A stretch of DNA of 64,000 bases from Pseudomonas fluorescens (lineage in GTDB: Bacteria > Pseudomonadota > Gammaproteobacteria > Pseudomonadales > Pseudomonadaceae), in NCBI RefSeq assembly GCF_000968015.1, contig NZ_LACH01000068.1, positions 1 to 64,000 of the forward strand, given 5' to 3'. Shown one piece after another: positions 1 to 9,076 of this stretch. Positions within the stretch are counted from its first letter, which is position 1; each line of letters starts with the position of its first letter. Both the position numbers and the translations under genes were made by a program. Below the pieces are notes generated by a model. The model saw only the letters and a list, made by a program, of their open reading frames with translations, searched no databases and was not told the DNA's origin.

Positions 1-16
1 GCTCACTCCTACAGGG
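1..16. repeat. Partial REP palindrome at window edge
   Basis: The first bases are the end of a REP arm of the same variant as the arm at 6155-6170 (GCTCACTCCTACAGGG). The rest lies outside the window. It sits just downstream of the putA stop. Confidence 0.7.
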
Positions 17-62
17 TTTTGCATTCCAGGCACCCATTGCGGATGCCCGGTCTTGTTGTGGT

Positions 63-3000
63 TTAGCCGATAGTCATCAAGCTCGCATTACCACCCGCCG
101 CCGCAGTGTTAACGCTCAACGCCCGCTCGATCACCAGACGCTCCAGTGCAATGTTGGTTTCGCCTTGCGACAAGCCATGAACCCCAACAATTGCGCCAAC
201 ACGCTTGGCCACTTGCTGGCAGACCGCACGCAGCTGATCGGAATGGCCGTGATGCAGAGCCGCATCAAACAGCACTTCGTCCTTGCTCCAGTCGGAAACC
301 AGCTTGATCTTCGCCTGAACTTCCTTCGGCAGACGTGCGAACAATGCCTTGGTCAATTCAGCTTCCGGCCATACCGCCGAACCGCCGACGGCCAATACCG
401 CCGCCAGTTGCGTCAGCAGATCGCCTTCGACTTCCGCCAGGCACAGCACGTGTTCGCGCGGCAGGATGGCGTAGCTGTTGCGCTCGCCGGTCGGGCCCGC
501 CAGAACACGGGTGATCCCGCTTTGCGACTGCGCTGCGAACTGCACACACAGGGTGCTCAGGTCGGCAAACTTGTTGCTGTCAGCCCAGGCTTGCAGAGCC
601 TTCAGCGGTTTGCTCATGGCATCACGCAGACGAACGTCCGGTGCCGTAATGGCATCACCGCGAGCGAAGGATTGTTCGATTGCATCGGTAGGGCGCGTCG
701 ACAGCAGGCGGTACAGGTACAACGGACCACCTGCTTTCGGGCCAGTACCCGACAGGCCTTCGCCACCGAACGGCTGCACGCCGACCACAGCACCCACGAT
801 GTTGCGGTTCACGTAGACGTTACCGGCGTTGACGTTGTCGATCACCTTGGCGATGGTCTCGTCGATGCGAGTGTGCACGCCCAACGTCAGGCCGTAACCG
901 GACGCGTTGATCTGACCGATCAGTTGATCGATGTCTTTGCGCTTGTAGCGAACCACGTGCAGCACCGGGCCGAAGATCTCCCGTTGCAGCTCGTCGAAGC
1001 TTTCCAGTTCGATCAGGGTTGGCATCACGAAGGTGCCGCGTTTGACTTCTTCGGTGTTGGCGATTGCCACCTGGTACACGCTGCGACCTTTGTCACGCAT
1101 GGCCTGGATGTGCTTCTCGATGCCGGCCTTAGCTTCGGCGTCGATCACCGGGCCGATGTCCACGGACAGGCGCTCTGGATTACCAAGACGGCATTCAGCC
1201 ATGGCACCTTTGAGCATTTCGATGACACGGTCAGCGGAATCTTCCTGCAAGCACAGTACGCGCAGTGCCGAGCAACGTTGACCGGCGCTGTCGAAGGCCG
1301 AGGACACCACGTCGATCACAACTTGTTCAGTCAGTGCCGAGGAGTCGACGATCATCGCGTTCTGGCCACCGGTTTCGGCGATCAGTGGAATAGGGCGACC
1401 CTGAGCATCCAGACGACCCGCGACGTTGCGTTGCAGCAAGCGGGCGACTTCGGTGGAGCCAGTGAACATCACGCCTTTAACCCGATCGTCACCGACCAGA
1501 CGAGCGCCAACGGTTTCGCCACGGCCCGGCAGCAGTTGCAGCACGCCTTCCGGAATCCCGGCTTCGAGCAGCAAACGCACGGCTTGAGCGGCCACCAGCG
1601 GGGTTTGTTCCGCAGGTTTGGCCAGGACCGGGTTACCGGCAGCCAGGGCAGCAGCGACTTGGCCGCTGAAGATTGCCAGCGGGAAGTTCCATGGGCTGAT
1701 GCACACCACCGGACCCAATGGGCGGTGGGCGTCGTTGGTGAAATCGTTGCGAGCCTGAACTGCGTAGTAACGCAGGAAGTCCACGGCTTCACGCACTTCG
1801 GCGATGGCGTTGGCGAAAGTCTTGCCGGCTTCGCGAGCCAACAGGCCCATCAGCGGCTGGATCTCGCCTTCCATCAAATCGGCGGCACGTTCCAGAATCG
1901 CGGCACGCTCGGCGGGCGGAGTTGCCTGCCAGATCGGTGCAGCATTCAGGGCGCACTGGATCGCGTTGTCGACGTCTTCGACGGTCGCTTCCTGTACATG
2001 CCCAACCACGTCACGCAGATCGGACGGGTTCAAAACCGGCGCAGGGGTTTCGGTGCTGGACGCGCAACCGAGCATCGGCGCGGCTTTCCAGTTGTTATGA
2101 GCGGTGGCCAGCAAGGCGCAGGACAGCGAAGCCAGACGATGTTCGTTGGCCATGTCGATGCCGCTGGAGTTGGCGCGCTCGGTACCATAAAGATCACGCG
2201 GCAGCGGAATACGCGGGTGCGGCAGGCCGAAGCCGCCTTCCAGCGTCGCCATCTGCTCGATGCTGGCCACTGGATCGGCCACCAGCTCCTGAATCGAAAT
2301 AGACTGGTCGGCGATGCGGTTGACGAACGAAGTGTTCGCGCCATTTTCCAGCAGACGACGTACCAGGTACGCCAACAGCGTTTCGTGAGTACCGACCGGT
2401 GCGTACACGCGGCACGGACGGTTCAGCTTGCCTTCGGAAACTTTACCTACAACCTGTTCGTACAGCGGTTCGCCCATGCCGTGCAGGCACTGGAACTCGT
2501 ACTGACCGGGGTAATAGTTCTGACCGGCGATGTGGTAAATGGCCGACAGGGTGTGGGCGTTGTGCGTGGCGAATTGCGGGTAGATGACTTCCGGCACCGA
2601 CAGCAGTTTGCGGGCGCAAGCGATGTAGGAAACGTCGGTGTAAACCTTGCGGGTGTAGACCGGATAGCCTTCCAGGCCTTCGACTTGGGCGCGTTTGATT
2701 TCGCTGTCCCAGTACGCGCCTTTTACCAGGCGGATCATCAGGCGATGACGGCTGCGACGAGCCAGGTCGATCACGTAGTCGATCACGTACGGGCAACGCT
2801 TTTGATAAGCCTGGATCACGAAACCGATGCCGTTCCAGCCGGTCAGTTGCGGCTCGAAGCACAGGCGCTCCAGCAGATCCAGCGACAGCTCGAGGCGGTC
2901 AGCTTCTTCGGCGTCGATGTTCAGGCCGATGTCGTATTGCTTGGCCAGCAGGGTCAGCGACAGCAGGCGCGGGTACAACTCGTCCATCACGCGCTCGTAC

Positions 3001-4016
3001 TGGGCGCGGCTGTAACGCGGGTGCAGTGCCGACAGCTTGATCGAAATGCCCGGGCCTTCATAAATCCCACGACCGTGGGACGCTTTGCCGATCGAGTGGA
3101 TGGCTTGTTCGTACGAGGCCAGGTACTTCTGGGCGTCGTGCTCGGTGAGTGCGGCTTCACCCAGCATGTCGTAGGAATAGCGGAAGCCTTTGGCTTCGAA
3201 CTTGCTGGCGTTGGCCAGGGCTTCGGCGATGGTTTCGCCGGTCACGAACTGCTCGCCCATCAGGCGCATGGCCATGTCGACGCCCTTGCGGATCATCGGC
3301 TCGCCGCTCTTGCCGATGATGCGGCTCAAGGACGAAGTCAGGCCGGCTTCGTTGTGGGTGGCGACCAGTTTGCCGGTCAGCAGCAAGCCCCAAGTGGCGG
3401 CGTTGACGAACAGCGACGGGCTGTTGCCCAAGTGCGGGTGCCAGTTGCCGGTGCTGATCTTGTCGCGGATCAGGGCGTCACGAGTGCCTTTGTCCGGGAT
3501 GCGCAGCAGCGCTTCGGCCAGGCACATCAGCGCCACGCCTTCCTGGGACGACAAGGAAAATTCCTGCAACAGGCCCTGAACAATCCCGGCACGGCCGCCG
3601 GCGCTCTTCTGATTGCGCAGTTTCTCGGCAATCGAGGCGGCGAGCTTGTTGGTGGCTTCAGCCATGGCGACCGGCAGGCGAGCCTGCTCGATCAGCATCG
3701 GCACCACTTCCGGCTCAGGGCGACGGTAAGCAGCGGTGATCGAAGCGCGCAGCACCGATTGCGGCAGGATGCTTTCAGCGAACTCCAAGAAGCACTGGTG
3801 CGCGTGGTCAGCGTGGACTTCGCCGGCGTCGTCAGCGTCTTTGCTGATCAAACCGCTCAGCTCGGTCAGGGTTGCACCACCCTCGAGTTTTTCCAGGTAA
3901 TTGAAAATTGCCTGCTTGATCAGCCAGTGCGGCGTGCGATCAATCGAGGTCGCGGCAGCCTTGAGGCGCTCGCGGGTCGGGTCGTCAAGTTTGACCCCTA
4001 GGGTGGTGGTCGCCAT
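63..4016 (-). CDS. putA: Trifunctional PutA: proline-responsive repressor, proline dehydrogenase and L-glutamate-gamma-semialdehyde dehydrogenase
   Basis: PutA oxidises proline to glutamate in two steps at the membrane and represses its own locus when proline is absent. The 1317-residue protein has three parts in order: an N-terminal ribbon-helix-helix DNA-binding segment (about residues 1-47, starting MATTTLGVKL), an FAD-binding proline dehydrogenase barrel (about 260-560), and an NAD-dependent aldehyde dehydrogenase (about 640-1110) with the catalytic Cys in AGQRCSALR and a GGEGLSGTGPKAGG motif. I place the start at 4016 because MATTT is the family N-terminus and GAGGA lies 7 nt upstream. 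A start 12 codons further upstream is open but has no ribosome site. It is divergent from putP, and the shared spacer carries GTTGCA boxes. The length matches the family. Confidence 0.97.
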   Translation of the reverse strand: MATTTLGVKLDDPTRERLKAAATSIDRTPHWLIKQAIFNYLEKLEGGATLTELSGLISKDADDAGEVHADHAHQCFLEFAESILPQSVLRASITAAYRRPEPEVVPMLIEQARLPVAMAEATNKLAASIAEKLRNQKSAGGRAGIVQGLLQEFSLSSQEGVALMCLAEALLRIPDKGTRDALIRDKISTGNWHPHLGNSPSLFVNAATWGLLLTGKLVATHNEAGLTSSLSRIIGKSGEPMIRKGVDMAMRLMGEQFVTGETIAEALANASKFEAKGFRYSYDMLGEAALTEHDAQKYLASYEQAIHSIGKASHGRGIYEGPGISIKLSALHPRYSRAQYERVMDELYPRLLSLTLLAKQYDIGLNIDAEEADRLELSLDLLERLCFEPQLTGWNGIGFVIQAYQKRCPYVIDYVIDLARRSRHRLMIRLVKGAYWDSEIKRAQVEGLEGYPVYTRKVYTDVSYIACARKLLSVPEVIYPQFATHNAHTLSAIYHIAGQNYYPGQYEFQCLHGMGEPLYEQVVGKVSEGKLNRPCRVYAPVGTHETLLAYLVRRLLENGANTSFVNRIADQSISIQELVADPVASIEQMATLEGGFGLPHPRIPLPRDLYGTERANSSGIDMANEHRLASLSCALLATAHNNWKAAPMLGCASSTETPAPVLNPSDLRDVVGHVQEATVEDVDNAIQCALNAAPIWQATPPAERAAILERAADLMEGEIQPLMGLLAREAGKTFANAIAEVREAVDFLRYYAVQARNDFTNDAHRPLGPVVCISPWNFPLAIFSGQVAAALAAGNPVLAKPAEQTPLVAAQAVRLLLEAGIPEGVLQLLPGRGETVGARLVGDDRVKGVMFTGSTEVARLLQRNVAGRLDAQGRPIPLIAETGGQNAMIVDSSALTEQVVIDVVSSAFDSAGQRCSALRVLCLQEDSADRVIEMLKGAMAECRLGNPERLSVDIGPVIDAEAKAGIEKHIQAMRDKGRSVYQVAIANTEEVKRGTFVMPTLIELESFDELQREIFGPVLHVVRYKRKDIDQLIGQINASGYGLTLGVHTRIDETIAKVIDNVNAGNVYVNRNIVGAVVGVQPFGGEGLSGTGPKAGGPLYLYRLLSTRPTDAIEQSFARGDAITAPDVRLRDAMSKPLKALQAWADSNKFADLSTLCVQFAAQSQSGITRVLAGPTGERNSYAILPREHVLCLAEVEGDLLTQLAAVLAVGGSAVWPEAELTKALFARLPKEVQAKIKLVSDWSKDEVLFDAALHHGHSDQLRAVCQQVAKRVGAIVGVHGLSQGETNIALERLVIERALSVNTAAAGGNASLMTIG

Positions 4017-4074
4017 ATTTTTATCCTCATGTTTGCCACGACCGCGTGGCATCAGCTGGCGGCAAGATTAGCCG

Positions 4075-4349
4075 TGCAACCGTCGAGGTGCAACCGGGTG
4101 CAACCCTTTTTTTGTCGGAATTATAAGCAGCTCGTCAGGAAATAAATTCCGGTACGAACGTACCGCTCTTGCTTGGTGCTTTTGCTTCTAGCAAACCGAT
4201 GGTACTGCCCTAAAAGGGAGCAAAAACAGGCTTATTTCAGGTAAATCCGACTAGGTGCAACTTATTCTCAAGAAACTGGTTGCACCTTATTTGCTTTGTT
4301 GAATAGCATTCGCGCCCAAGGTGCAACCGGTCAAAAAAGACAGGTGCAC
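4075..4349. promoter_or_regulatory. putA-putP control region with PutA operator boxes
   Basis: The 464-bp divergent spacer (4017-4480) holds six copies of GTTGCA or its complement TGCAAC: at 4075, 4089, 4099, 4256, 4279 and 4322, plus a near match TGCACC at 4344. GTTGCA is the known core bound by the PutA ribbon-helix-helix domain in enterics. The boxes form two clusters, one beside putA (spaced 14 and 10 bp, about one helical turn) and one in the middle. I infer autorepression of both genes. A 7-bp inverted repeat (4034-4040 with 4045-4051) also lies in the putA leader. Confidence 0.75.
4150..4165. promoter_or_regulatory. Perfect 16-bp palindrome, possible operator
   Basis: CGGTACG-AA-CGTACCG is a perfect 7-bp inverted repeat between the two PutA box clusters. 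It is unlike the GTTGCA boxes, so a second regulator of proline use could bind here. No factor can be named from the sequence. Confidence 0.4.
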
Positions 4350-4480
4350 CGGCTGATGGCTTTCCTGGGGAAACATCAGTCATAAATGCGCGGACCCCGA
4401 AATCGTCTGAACAAACGTTGTCGTTTGTCGGCGGTTTCACACTCTGCCGCTACATAAAAACAAAGCCAGGGCATCACTTA

Positions 4481-5965
4481 ATGAGCGTAAGCAATCCAAC
4501 ACTGATCACGTTCGTGATCTACATCGCAGCAATGGTGCTGATCGGCTTCATGGCCTATCGCTCCACCAACAACCTTTCTGACTACATTCTGGGCGGTCGC
4601 AGCCTGGGCAGCGTCGTGACTGCATTGTCCGCTGGCGCCTCCGACATGAGCGGCTGGTTGTTGATGGGCCTGCCGGGCGCTATCTACATGTCCGGTCTGT
4701 CCGAAAGCTGGATCGCCATCGGCCTGATCATTGGTGCTTACCTGAACTGGCTGTTCGTCGCCGGCCGTCTGCGCGTGCAGACCGAGCACAACGGCGATGC
4801 ACTGACCCTGCCGGATTACTTCTCCAGCCGTTTCGAAGACAAAAGCGGCCTGCTGCGGATCATCTCCGCGGTCGTGATCCTGGTGTTCTTCACCATCTAC
4901 TGCGCCTCCGGCATCGTGGCCGGCGCCCGTCTGTTTGAAAGCACCTTCGGCATGTCCTACGAGACTGCACTGTGGGCTGGCGCTGCGGCGACGATTGCCT
5001 ACACCTTCGTCGGTGGTTTCCTGGCAGTGAGCTGGACTGACACCGTACAAGCCACGCTGATGATCTTCGCCCTGCTGCTGACGCCGATCATCGTGCTGCT
5101 GGCCACTGGCGGCATCGACACCACGTTCCTGGCGATCGAAGCACAAGATCCAAGCAACTTCGACATGCTGAAAAACACCACCTTCATCGGCGTGATTTCG
5201 CTGATGGGCTGGGGCCTGGGCTACTTCGGCCAGCCGCATATCCTGGCGCGTTTCATGGCGGCGGATTCGGTCAAGTCGATCGCTAAAGCTCGCCGTATCT
5301 CCATGACCTGGATGATCCTGTGCCTGGGCGGCACCGTGGCTGTCGGCTTCTTCGGTATCGCTTACTTCTCGGCGAACCCTGCCGTGGCAATGCCGGTTTC
5401 CGAAAACCACGAACGTGTGTTTATCGAACTGGCCAAGATCCTGTTCAATCCATGGGTTGCCGGTGTACTGCTGTCGGCCATTCTGGCTGCTGTGATGAGC
5501 ACCTTGAGCTGCCAATTGCTGGTGTGCTCGAGCGCCCTGACCGAAGACTTCTACAAAACCTTCCTGCGTAAATCCGCTTCCCAGGTCGAGTTGGTCTGGG
5601 TCGGTCGCGCCATGGTGCTGCTGGTTGCCCTGATCGCTATCGGTCTGGCCGCTAACCCGAACAACCGTGTGCTGGGTCTGGTCAGCTACGCCTGGGCCGG
5701 TTTCGGCGCTGCGTTCGGTCCGGTTGTCCTGATCTCCGTGATCTGGAAAGACATGACCCGCAACGGCGCACTGGCTGGCATCCTGGTCGGCGCGATCACC
5801 GTGATCGTCTGGAAGCATTTCGAACTGCTGGGTCTGTACGAAATCATCCCTGGTTTCATCTTCGCCAGCCTGGCGATCTACATCGTCAGCAAAATGGGCG
5901 AGCCTACCAAAGGCATGCTTCAGCGCTTCGCCGCTGCCGAGGCAGATTTCCGCCTGAACAAGTGA
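4481..5965 (+). CDS. putP: Sodium/proline symporter PutP
   Basis: This protein imports proline with Na+ across the inner membrane and feeds PutA. It has 494 residues, the usual family length, with the many hydrophobic helices of the sodium:solute symporter family. It begins MSVSNPTLITFVIYIAAM and carries the early GRSLGSVVTALSAGASDMSG segment typical of PutP. I chose the start at 4481, where helix 1 follows directly. The longer reading from 4418 would add a polar tail not seen in the family. It is divergent from putA and probably controlled by PutA through the shared spacer. A strong terminator follows. Confidence 0.96.
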   Translation: MSVSNPTLITFVIYIAAMVLIGFMAYRSTNNLSDYILGGRSLGSVVTALSAGASDMSGWLLMGLPGAIYMSGLSESWIAIGLIIGAYLNWLFVAGRLRVQTEHNGDALTLPDYFSSRFEDKSGLLRIISAVVILVFFTIYCASGIVAGARLFESTFGMSYETALWAGAAATIAYTFVGGFLAVSWTDTVQATLMIFALLLTPIIVLLATGGIDTTFLAIEAQDPSNFDMLKNTTFIGVISLMGWGLGYFGQPHILARFMAADSVKSIAKARRISMTWMILCLGGTVAVGFFGIAYFSANPAVAMPVSENHERVFIELAKILFNPWVAGVLLSAILAAVMSTLSCQLLVCSSALTEDFYKTFLRKSASQVELVWVGRAMVLLVALIAIGLAANPNNRVLGLVSYAWAGFGAAFGPVVLISVIWKDMTRNGALAGILVGAITVIVWKHFELLGLYEIIPGFIFASLAIYIVSKMGEPTKGMLQRFAAAEADFRLNK

Positions 5966-6003
5966 TGGGAATGAGCTGATGCTCTGACCTTTCGCCGAAC
6001 ATG

Positions 6004-6042
6004 AAAACGGCCCGCTTCCTTTTGGAGGCGGGCCGTTTTTTT
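6004..6042 (+). terminator. Rho-independent terminator of putP
   Basis: A GC-rich stem (ACGGCCCGC with GCGGGCCGT) is followed by a run of seven T, 38 bp after the putP stop. Confidence 0.9.
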
Positions 6043-6072
6043 GGCCTGCACAAATCTCGAATCCCTATTTGT

Positions 6073-6170
6073 CCCCTGTAGGAGTGAGCCTGCTCGCGAT
6101 AGCGCCAGGTCAGTCGACATCAATGTTGAATGATTAACCGCTATCGCGAGCAGGCTCACTCCTACAGGGG
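6073..6170. repeat. REP pair, perfect 32-bp inverted repeat
   Basis: The arms 6073-6104 and 6139-6170 are perfectly complementary and contain the REP core with TGCTCGCGATAGCG at the inner ends. It lies between two plus-strand genes (putP and vgrG). Confidence 0.9.
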
Positions 6171-6291
6171 GCGGTGGTGGTTTTGAGGGAGATGTCTGTA
6201 GCCAAACACACTGATTGTTGAAGGAAAAATCTCTAAAAAAGTAGGGCAAATCTGATTTCCCTGTCCCTCCATCAATGCCCCTTGTCGCTCA

Positions 6292-6318
6292 TGCAGAATC
6301 GCCCGCCTTCATTCTGCA
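6292..6318 (+). other. Hairpin in the vgrG leader
   Basis: TGCAGAAT (6292-6299) pairs perfectly with ATTCTGCA (6311-6318) across an 11-nt loop. The right arm abuts the weak AGAGA ribosome-site region 12 nt before the vgrG ATG. In the rest of the 5966-6330 gap I see only the putP terminator and the REP pair. Confidence 0.4.
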
Positions 6319-6330
6319 GAGACACATCGG

Positions 6331-8349
6331 ATGTTCGCTCCTGCCAATCAACCGCGTTTCACGTTGACCATCGACGGCGTCCAGAATGAGCTCAAGGTGC
6401 TTGAGTTCACGGGCACGGAAGCCATCAGCCAGCCCTACCGTTTTGACCTGGAACTGGTCAGCGAACGGCCCGACATCGAACTCGAAAGCCTCCTGCATCG
6501 TCAGGCGTTTCTGAGTTTTGATGCGCAGGGTTCAGGCATACATGGTCAGATTTTTCGCGTTGGCCAAAGCGATTCCGGACAACGGCTGACGGGCTACCAA
6601 ATCAGCCTCGTGCCGCGTCTCGCCTACCTGAGTCAGCGCATCAATCAGCGGATCTTCCAGCACAAAAGCGTGCCGGCGATCGTCGCGCAAATTCTCAAGG
6701 ACCACGGCATCCAGCGTGATGCGTTCGAGTTTCGGCTCGGTAGCGACTACCCAGCGCGCGAGTACTGCGTGCAATACGCCGAAAGCGATCTGGCGTTCAT
6801 TCAGCGACTGTGTGCCGAGATCGGCATTCACTACCACTTTCAGCACGGCTTCGACGGACATCTGTTGGTGTTTGGTGATGACCAGACGGTTTTCCCTCGT
6901 CTGCCCGAGCCGACGCTATACCTGCCGGGCAGCGGAATGGCGGCGGATGCGCCGGCCATCAAACGTTTCAACGTGCGACTGGAAACCCGGACGACAGCGG
7001 TAACCCGTCGCGACTACGACTTCAAAAAACCTCACCTGCAACTTGAAAGCCGCCTCGACAGTGAGCTGCGACCGGTGCTCGAGGATTACCACTTCCCCGG
7101 CCAATTCACTGACCGCGAACACGGCAAGCATCTGTCCCAGCGAGCACTCGAACGCCACAACGCCGACTTCCGTCAGGCCGAAGGTCGTGGCGACGAATCG
7201 GCGCTGGTCAGCGGGCATTTCCTACACCTGGCCGAGCATCCGCGCCAGGCATGGAATGACCTGTGGTTGATCACCGAAATCGAACACCGTGGCCGCCAGC
7301 CGCAAGTGCTGGAAGAGTCAGTCACCAGCGACAGCCCGGATGATTTCCAGGGCTACCGCAATACCTTTCTGGCAACACCGTGGGACGTTTCGTTTCGCCC
7401 TCCACTCGGGCCGGAAAAACCACGCATGCTCGGCTATCAACCCGCCGTGGTCACCGGCCCGACCGACAGTGAAATCCATTGCGACGAGTTCGGTCGGGTC
7501 AAGGTTCAGCTGGCTTGGGACCGCGACGGTCAGCTCGATGAACACTCCAGTTGCTGGCTGCGCGTCGCCACCGGCTGGGCGCACGATCGTTATGGCAGCG
7601 TGATGATCCCGCGAGTCGGCATGGAAGTGCTGGTGGGATTCGTCGACGCCGATGCCGATAAACCGCTGGTGATGGGTTGCCTGCCAAACGCAGCATCCCC
7701 GGTGCCACTCGATCTACCCGCCGACAAAACCCGCAGCATTTTCCGCAGCCAGAGCAGTCCCGGTGGCGGCGGTTACAACGAATTGCGCATCGAGGATCGC
7801 AAAGGTGCCGAGGAAATCTACCTGCGCGCCCAGCGAAACTGGACCCAGCACGTACTGAATGATCAACAAGTGCAGGTCGATAACGCCCGCAGCATTGTCG
7901 TCACCGGCACCGCTCGCCATGAGCTGAAGGCCGACGAGCACCGCATCACCCATGGCCAGCGCCAGACCGAGGTGAAGCTGGATGATCATTTGGTGGTCGT
8001 GGGTGACCGGCACATTCGGGTGACCAGTCAGGCGCTGAATGCCAGTCAGCAATTCCATGTCAGCGCCGGCCAGCAAGTGGTGATCGACGGCGGGGCCAGC
8101 GCGACGATTCAGGCGGGCGGGCAGTGGATCAACATCGGTCCCGGCGGGATCTTCAGCAGCGTACCGATTCAGGTGGGCGGGGCGTTGATGCCGGCCATGG
8201 CGGCGGCACCTGCATCGCCGGACACACCCTTGAAGCTCGTCGCCGCCCCGGCCGCGCTGCTGAGTGCCGCACAGATCCTGAGCCTGAAAAGCGACGCGCC
8301 GTTCTGTGAGGAATGTGAGCGCTGCAAGGACGGTGTCTGTGCAGCCTGA
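6331..8349 (+). CDS. vgrG: Type VI secretion tip protein VgrG (TssI)
   Basis: VgrG forms the trimeric spike at the tip of the T6SS tube and carries effectors into target cells. The 672-residue protein has the gp27-like base (about residues 1-375), the gp5-type OB fold (about 380-460, HCDEFGRVKVQLAWDRDG and MIPRVGMEVLVGF) and a beta-helical needle to about 600. The C-terminus is unusual: Cys659, 662, 665 and 670 form a CxxCxxCx4C cluster that looks metal-binding. No T6SS baseplate, sheath or ATPase gene is in the window, so this is an orphan vgrG island that must use an apparatus encoded elsewhere. The DUF4123 gene overlaps its end, and the Rhs effector follows. This order is typical for a dedicated tip-adaptor-cargo operon. 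Confidence 0.95.
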   Translation: MFAPANQPRFTLTIDGVQNELKVLEFTGTEAISQPYRFDLELVSERPDIELESLLHRQAFLSFDAQGSGIHGQIFRVGQSDSGQRLTGYQISLVPRLAYLSQRINQRIFQHKSVPAIVAQILKDHGIQRDAFEFRLGSDYPAREYCVQYAESDLAFIQRLCAEIGIHYHFQHGFDGHLLVFGDDQTVFPRLPEPTLYLPGSGMAADAPAIKRFNVRLETRTTAVTRRDYDFKKPHLQLESRLDSELRPVLEDYHFPGQFTDREHGKHLSQRALERHNADFRQAEGRGDESALVSGHFLHLAEHPRQAWNDLWLITEIEHRGRQPQVLEESVTSDSPDDFQGYRNTFLATPWDVSFRPPLGPEKPRMLGYQPAVVTGPTDSEIHCDEFGRVKVQLAWDRDGQLDEHSSCWLRVATGWAHDRYGSVMIPRVGMEVLVGFVDADADKPLVMGCLPNAASPVPLDLPADKTRSIFRSQSSPGGGGYNELRIEDRKGAEEIYLRAQRNWTQHVLNDQQVQVDNARSIVVTGTARHELKADEHRITHGQRQTEVKLDDHLVVVGDRHIRVTSQALNASQQFHVSAGQQVVIDGGASATIQAGGQWINIGPGGIFSSVPIQVGGALMPAMAAAPASPDTPLKLVAAPAALLSAAQILSLKSDAPFCEECERCKDGVCAA

Positions 8350-9076
8350 TGCCTTGTCACCCCACGCCTGGTTGGATCGCCAACCGCTCAAGCCTTCCGA
8401 GCAGATGTTCGCGGTTTTCAGCAACGCGAGCGGCGCTGAACCGTTCAAAGCCTGGCAGCGTTCGATCACAGCTCAAGCACCCAGTCCGATCTGGGCCGAT
8501 ACCGCTTACGCCGAGTGGGAACCGGTAATGCCCTATGTCGGAATCGTCGCTGCTGGCAGTGAGTTTCTGGAATGGGTTGCCACCACTGAATCTCGGGATT
8601 GGGGCTGGCTGGCGGTTTCTACTGCCCCTCAGGAGGTGCTGGTCGAGCATCTTCGCAGCCTCACTCAAGTCCTTTTGCCCAACGGTAATGCGGTGTTTTT
8701 TCGGTTCTGGGACGGGCGCTATTTGCTGCCGATTCTTCAGTCCGCCGACGTTAACGCCACGCAGCTAATGCCTGTGATTGACCGCGTTTTAATCAGCGGC
8801 CAGCCGCTCGATATCGGTGGCAGTGCGTTGAAAACCTCCAGGGTTTTTCCGTGGTGGGAAGTTTCCGAATCGCTGCTCAAACACCTCGCCTCGGAGTCCG
8901 CAACAACCCGCATTAACAACTTGCTGATGTGGTTGAACGAGGACCGACCTGCTCTTTATGAGGCCTTTTCGGCGAGCGTATTGCGCCACAAGGTCGCGAT
9001 CTTTCTGGAGGCGCCGGATCTGCCTCAAGCACCGAAATCAGCCTTGGTGGATTACTTGATAACGGAGCTGGACTGA
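8339..9076 (+). CDS. DUF4123-family T6SS effector adaptor (Tap/TEC type)
   Basis: DUF4123 proteins bind a specific effector and load it on its cognate VgrG. The 245-residue product shows the family core, with GWLAVSTAPQEVLVEHLRSL followed by FFRFWDGRYLLPIL. I set the start at GTG 8339 because AAGGA at 8326-8330 is 8 nt upstream. The longer GTG reading from 8306 lies deep inside vgrG. The gene overlaps vgrG by 11 nt and the Rhs gene by 1 nt, so the three are almost certainly translated together. The neighbours identify the cargo as the Rhs protein. Confidence 0.85.
   Translation: MQPDALSPHAWLDRQPLKPSEQMFAVFSNASGAEPFKAWQRSITAQAPSPIWADTAYAEWEPVMPYVGIVAAGSEFLEWVATTESRDWGWLAVSTAPQEVLVEHLRSLTQVLLPNGNAVFFRFWDGRYLLPILQSADVNATQLMPVIDRVLISGQPLDIGGSALKTSRVFPWWEVSESLLKHLASESATTRINNLLMWLNEDRPALYEAFSASVLRHKVAIFLEAPDLPQAPKSALVDYLITELD

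Noticed and set aside
165..4001. Long open frame on the plus strand opposite putA (1278 codons)
   Set aside because: It is a mirror of the GC-rich putA codons, has low-complexity Gln/Arg/His-rich content, no domain, and is fully covered by a proven gene. The same holds for the long frames opposite aceE, glnE and thiC.
4166..4190. Sigma-54 promoter in the putA-putP spacer (GGTGCTTTTGC)
   Set aside because: The GG and GC elements are 7 bp apart instead of the required 10, so the match fails.
6073..6170. CRISPR-like or attachment-site reading of the palindromes
   Set aside because: The repeats are inverted pairs with unrelated loops, scattered singly. There are no regular spacers, cas genes or integrase.
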